Shown: piece after piece, positions 34,253-42,412 of the stretch
How the letters are laid out: every line of letters begins with the position of its first letter
Position numbering within the stretch: the first letter of the stretch is position 1
Source of the DNA: Maritimibacter fusiformis
Lineage (GTDB): Bacteria > Pseudomonadota > Alphaproteobacteria > Rhodobacterales > Rhodobacteraceae
DNA length: 64,000 bases
NCBI RefSeq assembly: GCF_008086115.1
Contig: NZ_VSIY01000004.1
Location: 124,001-188,000, forward strand
Direction of reading: 5' to 3'
Made by a program: the position numbers and the translations under genes
The notes under the pieces: model-generated
The model's database searches: none
What the model was told of the DNA's origin: nothing
What the model saw: the letters and a program-made list of their open reading frames with translations, nothing else

Positions 34253-34845
34253 GAATACTGGCGTTTTCCGATCTGCATCTGGCCCGGGGCCGCGCCGCCG
34301 ATCTGGTCGCGGCCAGCGCCAGTGCCGACCTAGTGATCGGGGCGGGCGATTTCTGCACCATGCGCAAGGGGCTGGACGAGGCGATGGCGATGCTGTCGGG
34401 GATCGCCGCGCCCTTCGTGATGGTGCCGGGCAACAGCGAAAGCATCGACGAACTCAACGCCGCTGCGCCCGCCCGCGCGCACGTGTTGCATGGCGCCGGG
34501 GTCGAGATCGAGGGGCTGCGCCTGTTCGGGCTGGGCTACGGCGTGCCGGTGACGCCGTTCGGAGACTGGTCCTGCGACCTGACCGAGGTTGACGCGGCGG
34601 CGATGCTGGCGGCTTGCGAGGCCGCCGATATCCTGATCACCCATTCGCCGCCCAAGGGCGTGGCCGACCGGATGACCGGCGGCGTCTCGCTCGGCTCGAC
34701 CGCGATCCGCAAGGCGGTGGAGCGGGTGCAGCCGCACTGGAACCTGTGCGGCCATATCCACGACTCGTGGGGCGAGCGCGGCTGGATCGGCAAAACCGAG
34801 GTCTGGAACCTGGGGCCGACGGTGAACTGGATCGAAACGGACTAG
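34249..34845 (+). CDS. metallophosphoesterase
   Basis: Calcineurin-like phosphoesterase of 198 residues. Metal-binding motifs are visible: SDLH (D8, H10), GAGD, PGNSE (a variant of GNHE), THSPP and GHIH near the end. The short single domain resembles small YfcE/UshA-like MPEs that act on nucleotides or phosphodiesters; the substrate is not decided. It overlaps the uracil-DNA glycosylase gene by four bases, which hints at a nucleic-acid or nucleotide role. Confidence 0.9.
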   Translation: MRILAFSDLHLARGRAADLVAASASADLVIGAGDFCTMRKGLDEAMAMLSGIAAPFVMVPGNSESIDELNAAAPARAHVLHGAGVEIEGLRLFGLGYGVPVTPFGDWSCDLTEVDAAAMLAACEAADILITHSPPKGVADRMTGGVSLGSTAIRKAVERVQPHWNLCGHIHDSWGERGWIGKTEVWNLGPTVNWIETD

Positions 34846-34854
34846 GGGCAAGAC

Positions 34855-35397
34855 ATGGGCAAGATCGACGAGACTCGGGATTTCATTCCCGTCCGCATTG
34901 CGGTGCTGACGGTCTCCGACAGCCGCACGCTGGCCGAGGATCGGTCCGGCGATACCCTCGTCGCGCGCCTGGAGGCGGCGGGGCACCTGCTGGCCGACCG
35001 CATGATCCTGCCCGATGAGCGCGGCCAGATCGCCGACCAGTTGCGCGCCTGGAGCCTCGATCCCGAGATCGACGTGATCATCTCGACCGGCGGCACCGGG
35101 CTGACCGGCCGCGATGTGACGGTCGAGGCCCACCGCGATGTCTACGAGAAGGAAATCGAGGCCTTCGCCACCGTCTTCACCATCGTCAGCATGAAAAAGA
35201 TCGGCACCAGCGCCGTGCAGTCGCGCGCGACCGGCGGTGTCGCCAACGGCACCTACCTGTTCGCGTTGCCCGGGTCGACCGGGGCCTGCAAGGATGCCTG
35301 GGACGAGATCCTGCAATATCAGCTCGACTATCGCCACATGCCCTGCAACTTTGTCGAAATTTTTCCGCGTCTGGACGAACACAAGCGACGGAAATGA
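34855..35397 (+). CDS. moaB: molybdenum cofactor biosynthesis protein B
   Basis: MoaB/MogA-type protein of 180 residues for molybdopterin adenylylation. It shows RIAVLTVSDSRTLAEDRSGD, the substrate loop STGGTGLTGRDVTVEA and NGTYLFALPGSTGACKDAW. It starts nine bases after the phosphoesterase stop, with GGGGCAAGAC upstream. moaD and moaE are found 18 kb away in the window, so the cofactor genes are scattered here. Confidence 0.94.
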   Translation: MGKIDETRDFIPVRIAVLTVSDSRTLAEDRSGDTLVARLEAAGHLLADRMILPDERGQIADQLRAWSLDPEIDVIISTGGTGLTGRDVTVEAHRDVYEKEIEAFATVFTIVSMKKIGTSAVQSRATGGVANGTYLFALPGSTGACKDAWDEILQYQLDYRHMPCNFVEIFPRLDEHKRRK

Positions 35398-35501
35398 TCC
35401 TCACGCCCGTTTGACCCCGTAACGGGTGCGCCTCTTTGCCAATTGCGCCGCTTGCGGCGGGGCGGCAAGGTTGGGTCGCGCGATACACGAGGGGCACGAC
35501 G

Positions 35502-36974
35502 ATGCGATTTTTCCGCCGCAGCCTGACCGGGCTTTTCCTGCTGGCCGTCACCGTTGCCGTGCTGGCGCTGGCCGGGCAGATGTTGCGCAGCGCGATCGAG
35601 GAGCGGATGGCGCGCGAAACCCGCTCGATGCCATCGCGCGAACGGGTGTTTGCCGTCAACGCGGTGACCATCACCCCCGAAGAGGTGGTGCCGATGCTCG
35701 AAGCGTTCGGCGAGGTGCGGTCGCGCCGGGCGCTGGAAATCCGGGTGCAGACGGGCGGACGTGTCATCGAACTGGCGGACGGGTTCGAAGAAGGCGGCAG
35801 GGTCGAGGCGGGCCAGATGCTGCTGCGCGTCGATCCGACCGATCTCGAGGATGCGCTGGCGCTGGCGCGGACCGATCTGGCCGAGGCCGAGGCGGAACGT
35901 GCGGACGCAAAGGCGGCGCTGGAGATCGCCCGCGACGACCTGGACAGTGCCGAGCGGCAGGCGGCGCTGCGCGAGCAGGCCCTGGCGCGGCAACGTGACC
36001 TGGCCGATCGCGGCGTGGTGACCGAGGCAACGGTCGAGGCGGCGGCGCTTCAGGCGGCGACGGCGGGGCAGGCGGTGCTGTCCAAACGCTCGGCGCTGGC
36101 CAATGCCGGTGCGCGGGTTGCGCAGGCCGAGAACACGCTGGCACGGCGCAAGATCGCGCTGGACGAGGCCGCGCGGCGGCTGGCGGAGACCGAGATCACC
36201 GCCGCCTATTCCGGCGTGTTGTCCGGGGTCAGCGTGGCCGAGGGCCGGGTGGTGACCGCCAACGAACAGATCGCGACGCTGATTGATCCCGATGCGCTCG
36301 AGGTCTCGTTCCGGGTCTCGACGGCGCAGTATGCGCGGCTGATCGACGAGGCCGGCAGCCTGATGAAGTCGGACGTGACCGCGCGGCTTGATGTTTCGGG
36401 CGTGGACCTGATCGCCGAGGGCCGGATCGACCGGGAAAGCGCCGAGGTCGGGGCGGGTCTGACCGGGCGGCTTCTGTTCGCGCGTCTGGATGGCGCGCGC
36501 GGGTTCCGGCCCGGCGATTTTGTCACCGTCGCGGTGCGCGAGCCGAAACTCACCGGCGTCGCGGTTCTGCCGGCAACGGCGGTGGATGCGGCCGGAACGG
36601 TGCTGGTGATCGGTGAGGGCGAGCGGCTGGAGGTCGCGCCGGTCGAGATACTGCGGCGGCAGGGCGACAACGTTCTGGTGCGCGCACCCGATCTTCATGG
36701 CCGCGCGGTGGTGGCCGAACGCTCGCCGGTTCTGGGCGCGGGCATTCGCGTGCGCATCCTGAAGCGGGGGCCGGACGAGGCCGGGGCGGCAGCCCCGCCC
36801 GCCGAACCCGAGATGATCGCGCTGGACGATGATCGCCGGGCGCGGCTGATCGCTTTTGTCGAAAGTAACCAGTCGATGCCCGCCGACGCCAAGGAACGTA
36901 TCCTGACCCAGTTGCGCGCCCCCGAGGTGCCAGCCGAGACCATCGAGCGGCTCGAACGCCGGATGGGGGGCTGA
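35502..36974 (+). CDS. RND efflux periplasmic adaptor (membrane fusion protein)
   Basis: Periplasmic adaptor of 490 residues linking an RND pump to the outer membrane. An N-terminal membrane anchor (about 9-30) is followed by the lipoyl half (GEVRSRRALEIRVQTGGRVIEL), a long alpha-helical hairpin rich in Ala/Glu/Arg (about 115-225), the second lipoyl half (ITAAYSGVLSGVSVAEGR), a beta-barrel (VSFRVSTAQYARLI) and a membrane-proximal domain. An extra C-terminal tail (about 445-490, IAFVESNQSMPADAKERIL) is unusual. The ATG at 35502 is preceded by GAGGGG. Confidence 0.92.
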   Translation: MRFFRRSLTGLFLLAVTVAVLALAGQMLRSAIEERMARETRSMPSRERVFAVNAVTITPEEVVPMLEAFGEVRSRRALEIRVQTGGRVIELADGFEEGGRVEAGQMLLRVDPTDLEDALALARTDLAEAEAERADAKAALEIARDDLDSAERQAALREQALARQRDLADRGVVTEATVEAAALQAATAGQAVLSKRSALANAGARVAQAENTLARRKIALDEAARRLAETEITAAYSGVLSGVSVAEGRVVTANEQIATLIDPDALEVSFRVSTAQYARLIDEAGSLMKSDVTARLDVSGVDLIAEGRIDRESAEVGAGLTGRLLFARLDGARGFRPGDFVTVAVREPKLTGVAVLPATAVDAAGTVLVIGEGERLEVAPVEILRRQGDNVLVRAPDLHGRAVVAERSPVLGAGIRVRILKRGPDEAGAAAPPAEPEMIALDDDRRARLIAFVESNQSMPADAKERILTQLRAPEVPAETIERLERRMGG

Positions 36975-36975
36975 G

Positions 36976-39900
36976 ATGGCAACGCACCCCCGCGACATGG
37001 CTGGCGGCATCCTCAGTTATTTCACCCGCCACCGCACCGCGGCCAACCTGCTGTTGGTGGTGCTGATCGCGGTCGGGCTGTTCAGCCTGCCCAGAATGCG
37101 GGCGCAGTTCTTTCCCGATATCGTCATCGACAGCGTGACGGTCTCAGTCGGCTGGCAGGGCGCCGGGGCCGAGGACGTGGACCGCGCCATCGTGCAGGTG
37201 CTGGAGCCCGCGCTTCTGGCCGTCGAAGGGGTCGAATCGACCAGCGCACGCTCGTCCGAGGGATCTGCGCGCATCCGGCTTGAGTTCGAGCCGGACTGGG
37301 ACATGGCGCGCGCCGCCGACGATGTGCAGGCGGCGGTCGACGCGGTCGCGACCCTGCCCTCGGATGCCGACGACCCCAACGTGCGGCGCGGCAACTGGCG
37401 CGATCCGGTGACCGATGTGGTCATCACCGGCCCGGTCGGGATCGACCAGTTGGCTCGGTTCGGCGACGAAATGATCGCGCGGCTGTTTGCCGTCGGGGTG
37501 ACGCGGACCTCGATCCAGGGCGTCGTGGCGCCCGAGACGGTGGTGGAGGTCACGTCGGCCTCGCTGGTGCGCAACGATGTCAGCCTGTCCGAGATCGCCG
37601 CCGCGATTGCCGAAGAGGCCGCCACCGCGCCCGCCGGCGATGTCTCGTCGGGGGCCGCGAGGGTGCGCACCGGGGTCGAGAAGCGCAGCGTCGAGGATAT
37701 TGCCTCGGTGGTGCTGCGCTCGAACCCGGATGGCTCCAAGCTGACGGTGGGCGATGTTGCAGAGGTGCGCGTCGAGGGCATCGACCGCAACGCGGCCTAT
37801 TTCGTCGGCACCGACCCGGCGGTCACCATTTCGGTCAGCCGCTCGGCGCAGGGCGATGCCATCTCGATGCAGGCAAGCGTCGAGGAGGTGGCCGCCGCGA
37901 TGCTGCCGACCCTGCCCGAAGGCGTGGCCATCGACCTGATCCGCACCCGTGCCGAAGTGATCACCGGGCGGCTGCAGATCCTGCTTCAGAACGGGCTGCT
38001 GGGGCTTGGGCTGGTGCTGGTCCTGTTGTTTCTGTTTCTCAACAGCCGCACCGCCTTCTGGGTGGCCGCCGGCATTCCGGTGTCGATGCTGACGGCGATC
38101 ACGCTGATGTACATGGCCGGGCTGACCTTCAACATGATCTCGATCTTCGCGCTGATCATCACGCTGGGGATCGTGGTGGACGATGCCATCGTGGTGGGCG
38201 AGCACGCCGATTTCCGGGCAAGGCGGCGCGGCGAAGACCCGACCACCGCCGCCGAGAACGCCGCCCGCAAGATGTTTCCGCCGGTGTTTTCCGCCACCCT
38301 GACCACGATCATCGCGTTCTTCGGCCTGACCGCGATCAGCGGGCGGTTCGGCGAGATGATCGCCGATATCCCCTTTACCGTGATCGCGGTGCTGGGCGCG
38401 TCGCTGGTGGAATGTTTCGTGATCCTGCCCAACCACATGCGCCACGCGCTGGTGCATTCGGCGCGCGACCATTGGTATGACTGGCCGTCGCGGCAGGTGA
38501 ACAAGGGCTTTCGGGTGGTGCGCGACGGGCTTTTCCGCCCGTTGATCGGCTGGGTGATCCGGCTGCGTTACCCGGTCCTGGCGGGCGCGCTGCTGCTGCT
38601 GGCCAGCCAGGTTGTGCTGTTCATCCGGGGCGACGTGCAGTTTCGCTTTTTCGACGCGCCGGAGCAGGGCACCGTCACCGCCAACTACGCGATGGCGCCG
38701 GGTGCGACCAGGGACGATACGCTGGAGATGATGCGGCTTTTGCAGGCTGCCATCGACGACTACGGCGATGCGCTGGCCGCCGAGGGGGGTATCGACCCCA
38801 TCGACTATGTGCTGGCGCAGGTCGGCGGCTCGGCCGGGCGCGGTCTGGCTTCGGCCGAGGGCAAGTCGGCGGAACTTCTTGGCGCGGTCAGCATCGAGTT
38901 GATCGACGCCGACGCCCGGCCGATGTCGTCCTTCGCCTTCGTGTCCGGCCTGCAGGACCGGGTGCCGAAACATCCCATGCTCGAGGAACTCAGTTTCCGG
39001 GGCGGCCGCTTCGGCCCCGGCGGCGATGCGCTGGATGTCGAGTTGACGGGCGCCGACGCCGAGGTGCTCAAGGCGGCGGCGGAAGATCTCAAGACAGCCG
39101 TGGGCCGCTATCCCGAGGTGTCGGCGGTCGAGGACAGCCTGGCCTATGACAAGGAAGAGCTTGTGCTGGAACTGACGCCGCAAGGGCAGGCGCTGGGCTT
39201 CACCATCGACACGCTGGGCCGGGTGCTGCGCGACCGGCTGAACGGGATCGAGGCGGCGACATTCCCCGACGGGATGCGCTCGTCCGCGATCCGGGTCGAA
39301 CTGCCGCCGGACGAGTTGACCGCCGATTTCCTCGACCGCACACGGATGCGCACCAATGCGGGGCAATACGTCAGCCTTGCCGATATCGTCACCGTCACGT
39401 CGCGCACCGGGTTTTCCACCGTGGTGCGCGAGAACGGCCAGCGCGTCGTGTCGGTGACCGGCGACATCGACGAAAGCAATCCCGACCGCGCCGCCGAGAT
39501 CCAGCGGGCGCTGGAGACCGACATCCTGCCGACCCTGGCCGAGGAGCACGGCATTTCCTACCGCATCTCGGGGCTGTCAGAACAGCAGGACACCTTCCTG
39601 TCGGATGCACGCCTTGGCCTGATCCTGACGCTGATCGGCATCTTCCTGACGCTGGCCTGGATCTTTTCAAGCTGGACCCGCCCCATCGTGGTTATGGCGA
39701 TCATCCCCTTCGGTTTGATCGGTGCGATCTGGGGGCACAATGTCTGGGGGGTGCCGATGTCGATGTTCTCGATTGTCGGGCTGATCGGCATGGTGGGGAT
39801 CATCATCAACGATTCCATCGTGCTGGTCGCCACGATCGACGAATATGGCCGCGACCGGGGCGTGATCCCGGCAATCATCGACGCGGTGGCCGACCGTCTG

Positions 39901-40365
39901 CGCCCGGTGTTCCTGACCACCGCGACGACCGTGCTGGGGCTGGCGCCCCTGCTCTATGAGCCGTCGAGCCAGGCGCAGTTCCTCAAGCCGACCGTGGTGA
40001 CACTGGTGTTCGGGCTGGGGTTCGGCTTTTTCCTCGTGCTCCTGATCGTGCCGGCCATTGTCGCGGTGCAGGAGGACGTGGGCAAGCAGGTCCGGGCCCT
40101 GCGCCGCCTGCTGCGCGGCGGCCATCGGCGCGCACGCGGTGCGGCGGTTGCGCTGGGCGGGCTGGCGGTGCTGATCGCGGCGCTGTTCGTGGCGACGATG
40201 GGCTGGGTGCTGGCGTTCGGTGCCTTGCCCGGCGGGCTGTTTCCCGGCGGCACCCCGATCCTGATCGCGACGGCGGTGTTTGTCACGGGCAGTGCGCTGA
40301 TCCTGGTGCTGGCGTGGCTGGTGGCGGCGGTGGTGCACCTGGTTGTCCGGCGACGGCTGGTCTAG
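36976..40365 (+). CDS. RND-family efflux pump inner-membrane transporter
   Basis: Proton-driven pump of 1129 residues. The N-terminal helix (FTRHRTAANLLLVVLIAVGLFSLP), two large periplasmic loops and two blocks of membrane helices follow the AcrB/MmpL plan. TM4 holds the proton-relay aspartates in LGIVVDDAIVVGEH. It is longer than usual because, after the normal last helix, about 90 residues add two more hydrophobic segments (GGLAVLIAALFVATMGWVLA and ILIATAVFVTGSALILVLAW). It begins one base after the adaptor stop. Substrate unknown. Its stop codon shares CTAG with the convergent gene. Confidence 0.94.
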   Translation: MATHPRDMAGGILSYFTRHRTAANLLLVVLIAVGLFSLPRMRAQFFPDIVIDSVTVSVGWQGAGAEDVDRAIVQVLEPALLAVEGVESTSARSSEGSARIRLEFEPDWDMARAADDVQAAVDAVATLPSDADDPNVRRGNWRDPVTDVVITGPVGIDQLARFGDEMIARLFAVGVTRTSIQGVVAPETVVEVTSASLVRNDVSLSEIAAAIAEEAATAPAGDVSSGAARVRTGVEKRSVEDIASVVLRSNPDGSKLTVGDVAEVRVEGIDRNAAYFVGTDPAVTISVSRSAQGDAISMQASVEEVAAAMLPTLPEGVAIDLIRTRAEVITGRLQILLQNGLLGLGLVLVLLFLFLNSRTAFWVAAGIPVSMLTAITLMYMAGLTFNMISIFALIITLGIVVDDAIVVGEHADFRARRRGEDPTTAAENAARKMFPPVFSATLTTIIAFFGLTAISGRFGEMIADIPFTVIAVLGASLVECFVILPNHMRHALVHSARDHWYDWPSRQVNKGFRVVRDGLFRPLIGWVIRLRYPVLAGALLLLASQVVLFIRGDVQFRFFDAPEQGTVTANYAMAPGATRDDTLEMMRLLQAAIDDYGDALAAEGGIDPIDYVLAQVGGSAGRGLASAEGKSAELLGAVSIELIDADARPMSSFAFVSGLQDRVPKHPMLEELSFRGGRFGPGGDALDVELTGADAEVLKAAAEDLKTAVGRYPEVSAVEDSLAYDKEELVLELTPQGQALGFTIDTLGRVLRDRLNGIEAATFPDGMRSSAIRVELPPDELTADFLDRTRMRTNAGQYVSLADIVTVTSRTGFSTVVRENGQRVVSVTGDIDESNPDRAAEIQRALETDILPTLAEEHGISYRISGLSEQQDTFLSDARLGLILTLIGIFLTLAWIFSSWTRPIVVMAIIPFGLIGAIWGHNVWGVPMSMFSIVGLIGMVGIIINDSIVLVATIDEYGRDRGVIPAIIDAVADRLRPVFLTTATTVLGLAPLLYEPSSQAQFLKPTVVTLVFGLGFGFFLVLLIVPAIVAVQEDVGKQVRALRRLLRGGHRRARGAAVALGGLAVLIAALFVATMGWVLAFGALPGGLFPGGTPILIATAVFVTGSALILVLAWLVAAVVHLVVRRRLV

Positions 40366-41168
40366 GGCGCGGGATCGCAACCCCGGATATCGACCGCGCG
40401 CCCGGCGGCCAGAACCGTCAGACGCAGGCTTTGCGTGTCGAGGTCGAAGGGCTTGCCCGCAGCCGGCACAAGATCGACCGAGGCCGAGAGAATCCCGCCA
40501 TCGCGCCCGGTGATCGCTTCCGAGGCCCATGTTTCGGGGTTGGCGGGTTCGATCACCACGTGCTCATCGTCGCCGAGGCGGGGCAGATCGAGACTGGCGA
40601 TGACGCGCACGCCATCGGCAATCGGCGCGACCGCGCAGCGCGCGGCGACCAGCCCGGCCTCATCCGCGCTGTCGGGCTGACGCGCCAGCGCCAGGGTGAT
40701 GCGGCTGTCCTCGCCGCCACCTGTCGGTAACGCGCCGGTGAACGAGGCATCGAACGGCACGCAGATCTCGTGGCAGACGCCCATGCGCACCTCGGCCACC
40801 AGTCCCACCGGGGCGGCGGGATCGAGCGGGATCACCTCCATCGGGATCACGACCTCGTCGCTGTAGACCAGCGTGGTCATGCCGTTGGTGTGCATCACCT
40901 CGGGCACCGGCCAGTGAAACCGCACCTCGGCCAGGTTTTCCGACCCGGCCCAGTCGAACATCGGCGGAATCCCGGCCTCGCCCGGTGCGCGCCAGTAGGT
41001 CTTCCAGCCGTCCGCAAGGGTGATCCTGAGCGCGGCCATGTGATGCCCGCCGTCCTCGCGCCAGCCCGGCAACACCTCGAGCACGGCAGGCGTGCCGATC
41101 GGCGCGTCGGCATGCGCGGGGGTCGCCAACAGCGCGGCGGAAAGGATGGCGGTCAGGCTGCGGATCAT
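40362..41168 (-). CDS. exported DsbD N-terminal-domain-like protein
   Basis: Periplasmic protein of 268 residues with a clear signal peptide (MIRSLTAILSAALLATPAHA, cleaved before DAP). The body resembles the N-terminal immunoglobulin-like domain of DsbD, with GWKTYWRAPGEAGIPP and a redox-like pair C132-x3-C136 in MGVCHEICVPF. The membrane and thioredoxin parts of DsbD are absent. It may shuttle electrons in periplasmic thiol reduction or cytochrome/copper maturation, which is inference. It converges on the RND gene and shares the CTAG stop. Confidence 0.85.
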   Translation of the reverse strand: MIRSLTAILSAALLATPAHADAPIGTPAVLEVLPGWREDGGHHMAALRITLADGWKTYWRAPGEAGIPPMFDWAGSENLAEVRFHWPVPEVMHTNGMTTLVYSDEVVIPMEVIPLDPAAPVGLVAEVRMGVCHEICVPFDASFTGALPTGGGEDSRITLALARQPDSADEAGLVAARCAVAPIADGVRVIASLDLPRLGDDEHVVIEPANPETWASEAITGRDGGILSASVDLVPAAGKPFDLDTQSLRLTVLAAGRAVDIRGCDPAP

Positions 41169-41290
41169 GCGATCCGATATAGACCAGGTTCGCGCCAGGG
41201 GAAGTCACATTCGCGCCAGACGGGCGGTGGGGCGCCGAGCGCGCCGTGTCGCACTTGCAAAACCGCAACGCGCGGGCACATCTATTGGTC

Positions 41291-41866
41291 ATGACCCGGA
41301 CCGACACGCCCGATGACCTGAGCGGCAAGCTCCTGATCGCCATGCCCGGCATGGGCGATCCGCGTTTTTCGAACGCGGTTGTGCTGATCTGCGCCCAGTC
41401 CGACGAGGGCGCAATGGGGATCATCATCAACAAGCGGGTGCCCGATCTGTCGCTCGACGATCTGCTGGAACAACTCGAGATCGACCGTGGCGCGGGCAGC
41501 GCCGGGGTCGGTGTGTTCTTTGGCGGTCCGGTCGAAGGCGGGCGCGGTTTCGTGCTGCATTCGGCGGACTATGACGGAAACCCCTCGACCCTGCGGGTCG
41601 ACGACAAGATCGCGATGACCGCGACCAAGGATATCCTGGTCGATATTGCCAGGGGCAGCGGCCCCGCCGAAGTGCTTCCGGCGCTGGGCTATTCCGGCTG
41701 GGGGCCGGGGCAGCTTGAAGGTGAATTGCAGCAAAACGCCTGGCTGATGGTCGACGCCGACGCCGCCATCGTGTTCGACCCGGACGACAGCGGCAAATGG
41801 GCACGGTCGCTGCGCAAGCTCGGGATCGACCCCTCGATGCTCTCCTCCGGCGGCGGAAGGGCCTAA
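41291..41866 (+). CDS. YqgE/AlgH family protein
   Basis: Cytoplasmic protein of 191 residues of the UPF0301 family, whose biochemical role is not settled. Family features are DLSGKLLIAMPGMGDPRFSNAVVLIC, GAMGIIINK, FFGGPVEGGRGFVLHS and GYSGWGPGQLEGEL. I prefer the ATG at 41291; it has no ribosome site and a promoter-like TTGCAA lies about 30 bases upstream. A GTG at 41246 would add 15 residues. The stop overlaps the convergent phosphatase gene by four bases. Confidence 0.92.
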   Translation: MTRTDTPDDLSGKLLIAMPGMGDPRFSNAVVLICAQSDEGAMGIIINKRVPDLSLDDLLEQLEIDRGAGSAGVGVFFGGPVEGGRGFVLHSADYDGNPSTLRVDDKIAMTATKDILVDIARGSGPAEVLPALGYSGWGPGQLEGELQQNAWLMVDADAAIVFDPDDSGKWARSLRKLGIDPSMLSSGGGRA

Positions 41867-42342
41867 CGGGGTGCTGCCTCGCACGCCCAGCGAAACTGTG
41901 CATCGGTTTCCACCGCGCAGGGGCGTGCGGCACGCAGACGATTGAGCGCCGGATAGGGCGCCTCTCCCGCTTCGATCATCAGCCGCAGTGCCACCGCACC
42001 GGACCGCCCGCACCCGGCATAGCATTGCACCAGCACCCGCCCGCCCGCCTCAAGCACGCGGTGCAAACGGTCGGACACGTCATCCCATTCCGCCATGAAT
42101 GCCGCCCCCGGTGCGCCCATGTCGGGGACCGGCAGGTGAACGTGGCCAATGCCCCTGCGGGACAGATCGCTTAGGTAGGGGCCGTGAAGCTCCGCGTCTT
42201 CCGACAGCACCAGCACCACGTCCGGTCGCCAACCGAGCGCCGCCGCGACGTCGCCGGAATAGAAACTGCCGCCGCCGGGAATCGGGCAGAGGCCGACGAC
42301 GCCCGCCGCCAGGGTCAGTTCCGTTATCTGAAATCCGGCCAT
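41863..42342 (-). CDS. dual-specificity/tyrosine phosphatase-like protein
   Basis: Cysteine phosphatase of 159 residues with the CX5R active-site loop C107-YAGCG-R113 in VQCYAGCGRSGAVAL and a probable general-acid region LPVPDMGAP (D74). The start at 42342 is preceded by GGAGG. It is divergent from dnaX and convergent with yqgE. The substrate (protein, lipid or nucleotide phosphate) is not decided by sequence. Confidence 0.87.
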   Translation of the reverse strand: MAGFQITELTLAAGVVGLCPIPGGGSFYSGDVAAALGWRPDVVLVLSEDAELHGPYLSDLSRRGIGHVHLPVPDMGAPGAAFMAEWDDVSDRLHRVLEAGGRVLVQCYAGCGRSGAVALRLMIEAGEAPYPALNRLRAARPCAVETDAQFRWACEAAPR

Positions 42343-42412
42343 GATGCCTCCGGCGGTGGACGCGCAGCCCGGCACGGACTAGGTTTGCCCGGCAACCAGC
42401 GCAGGGGAAATC

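Noticed and set aside
37144-39549. 801-codon open frame opposite the RND pump
   Set aside because: Composition (His, Arg, Gly and Gln rich) and lack of motifs mark it as an antisense shadow of a clear transporter gene.
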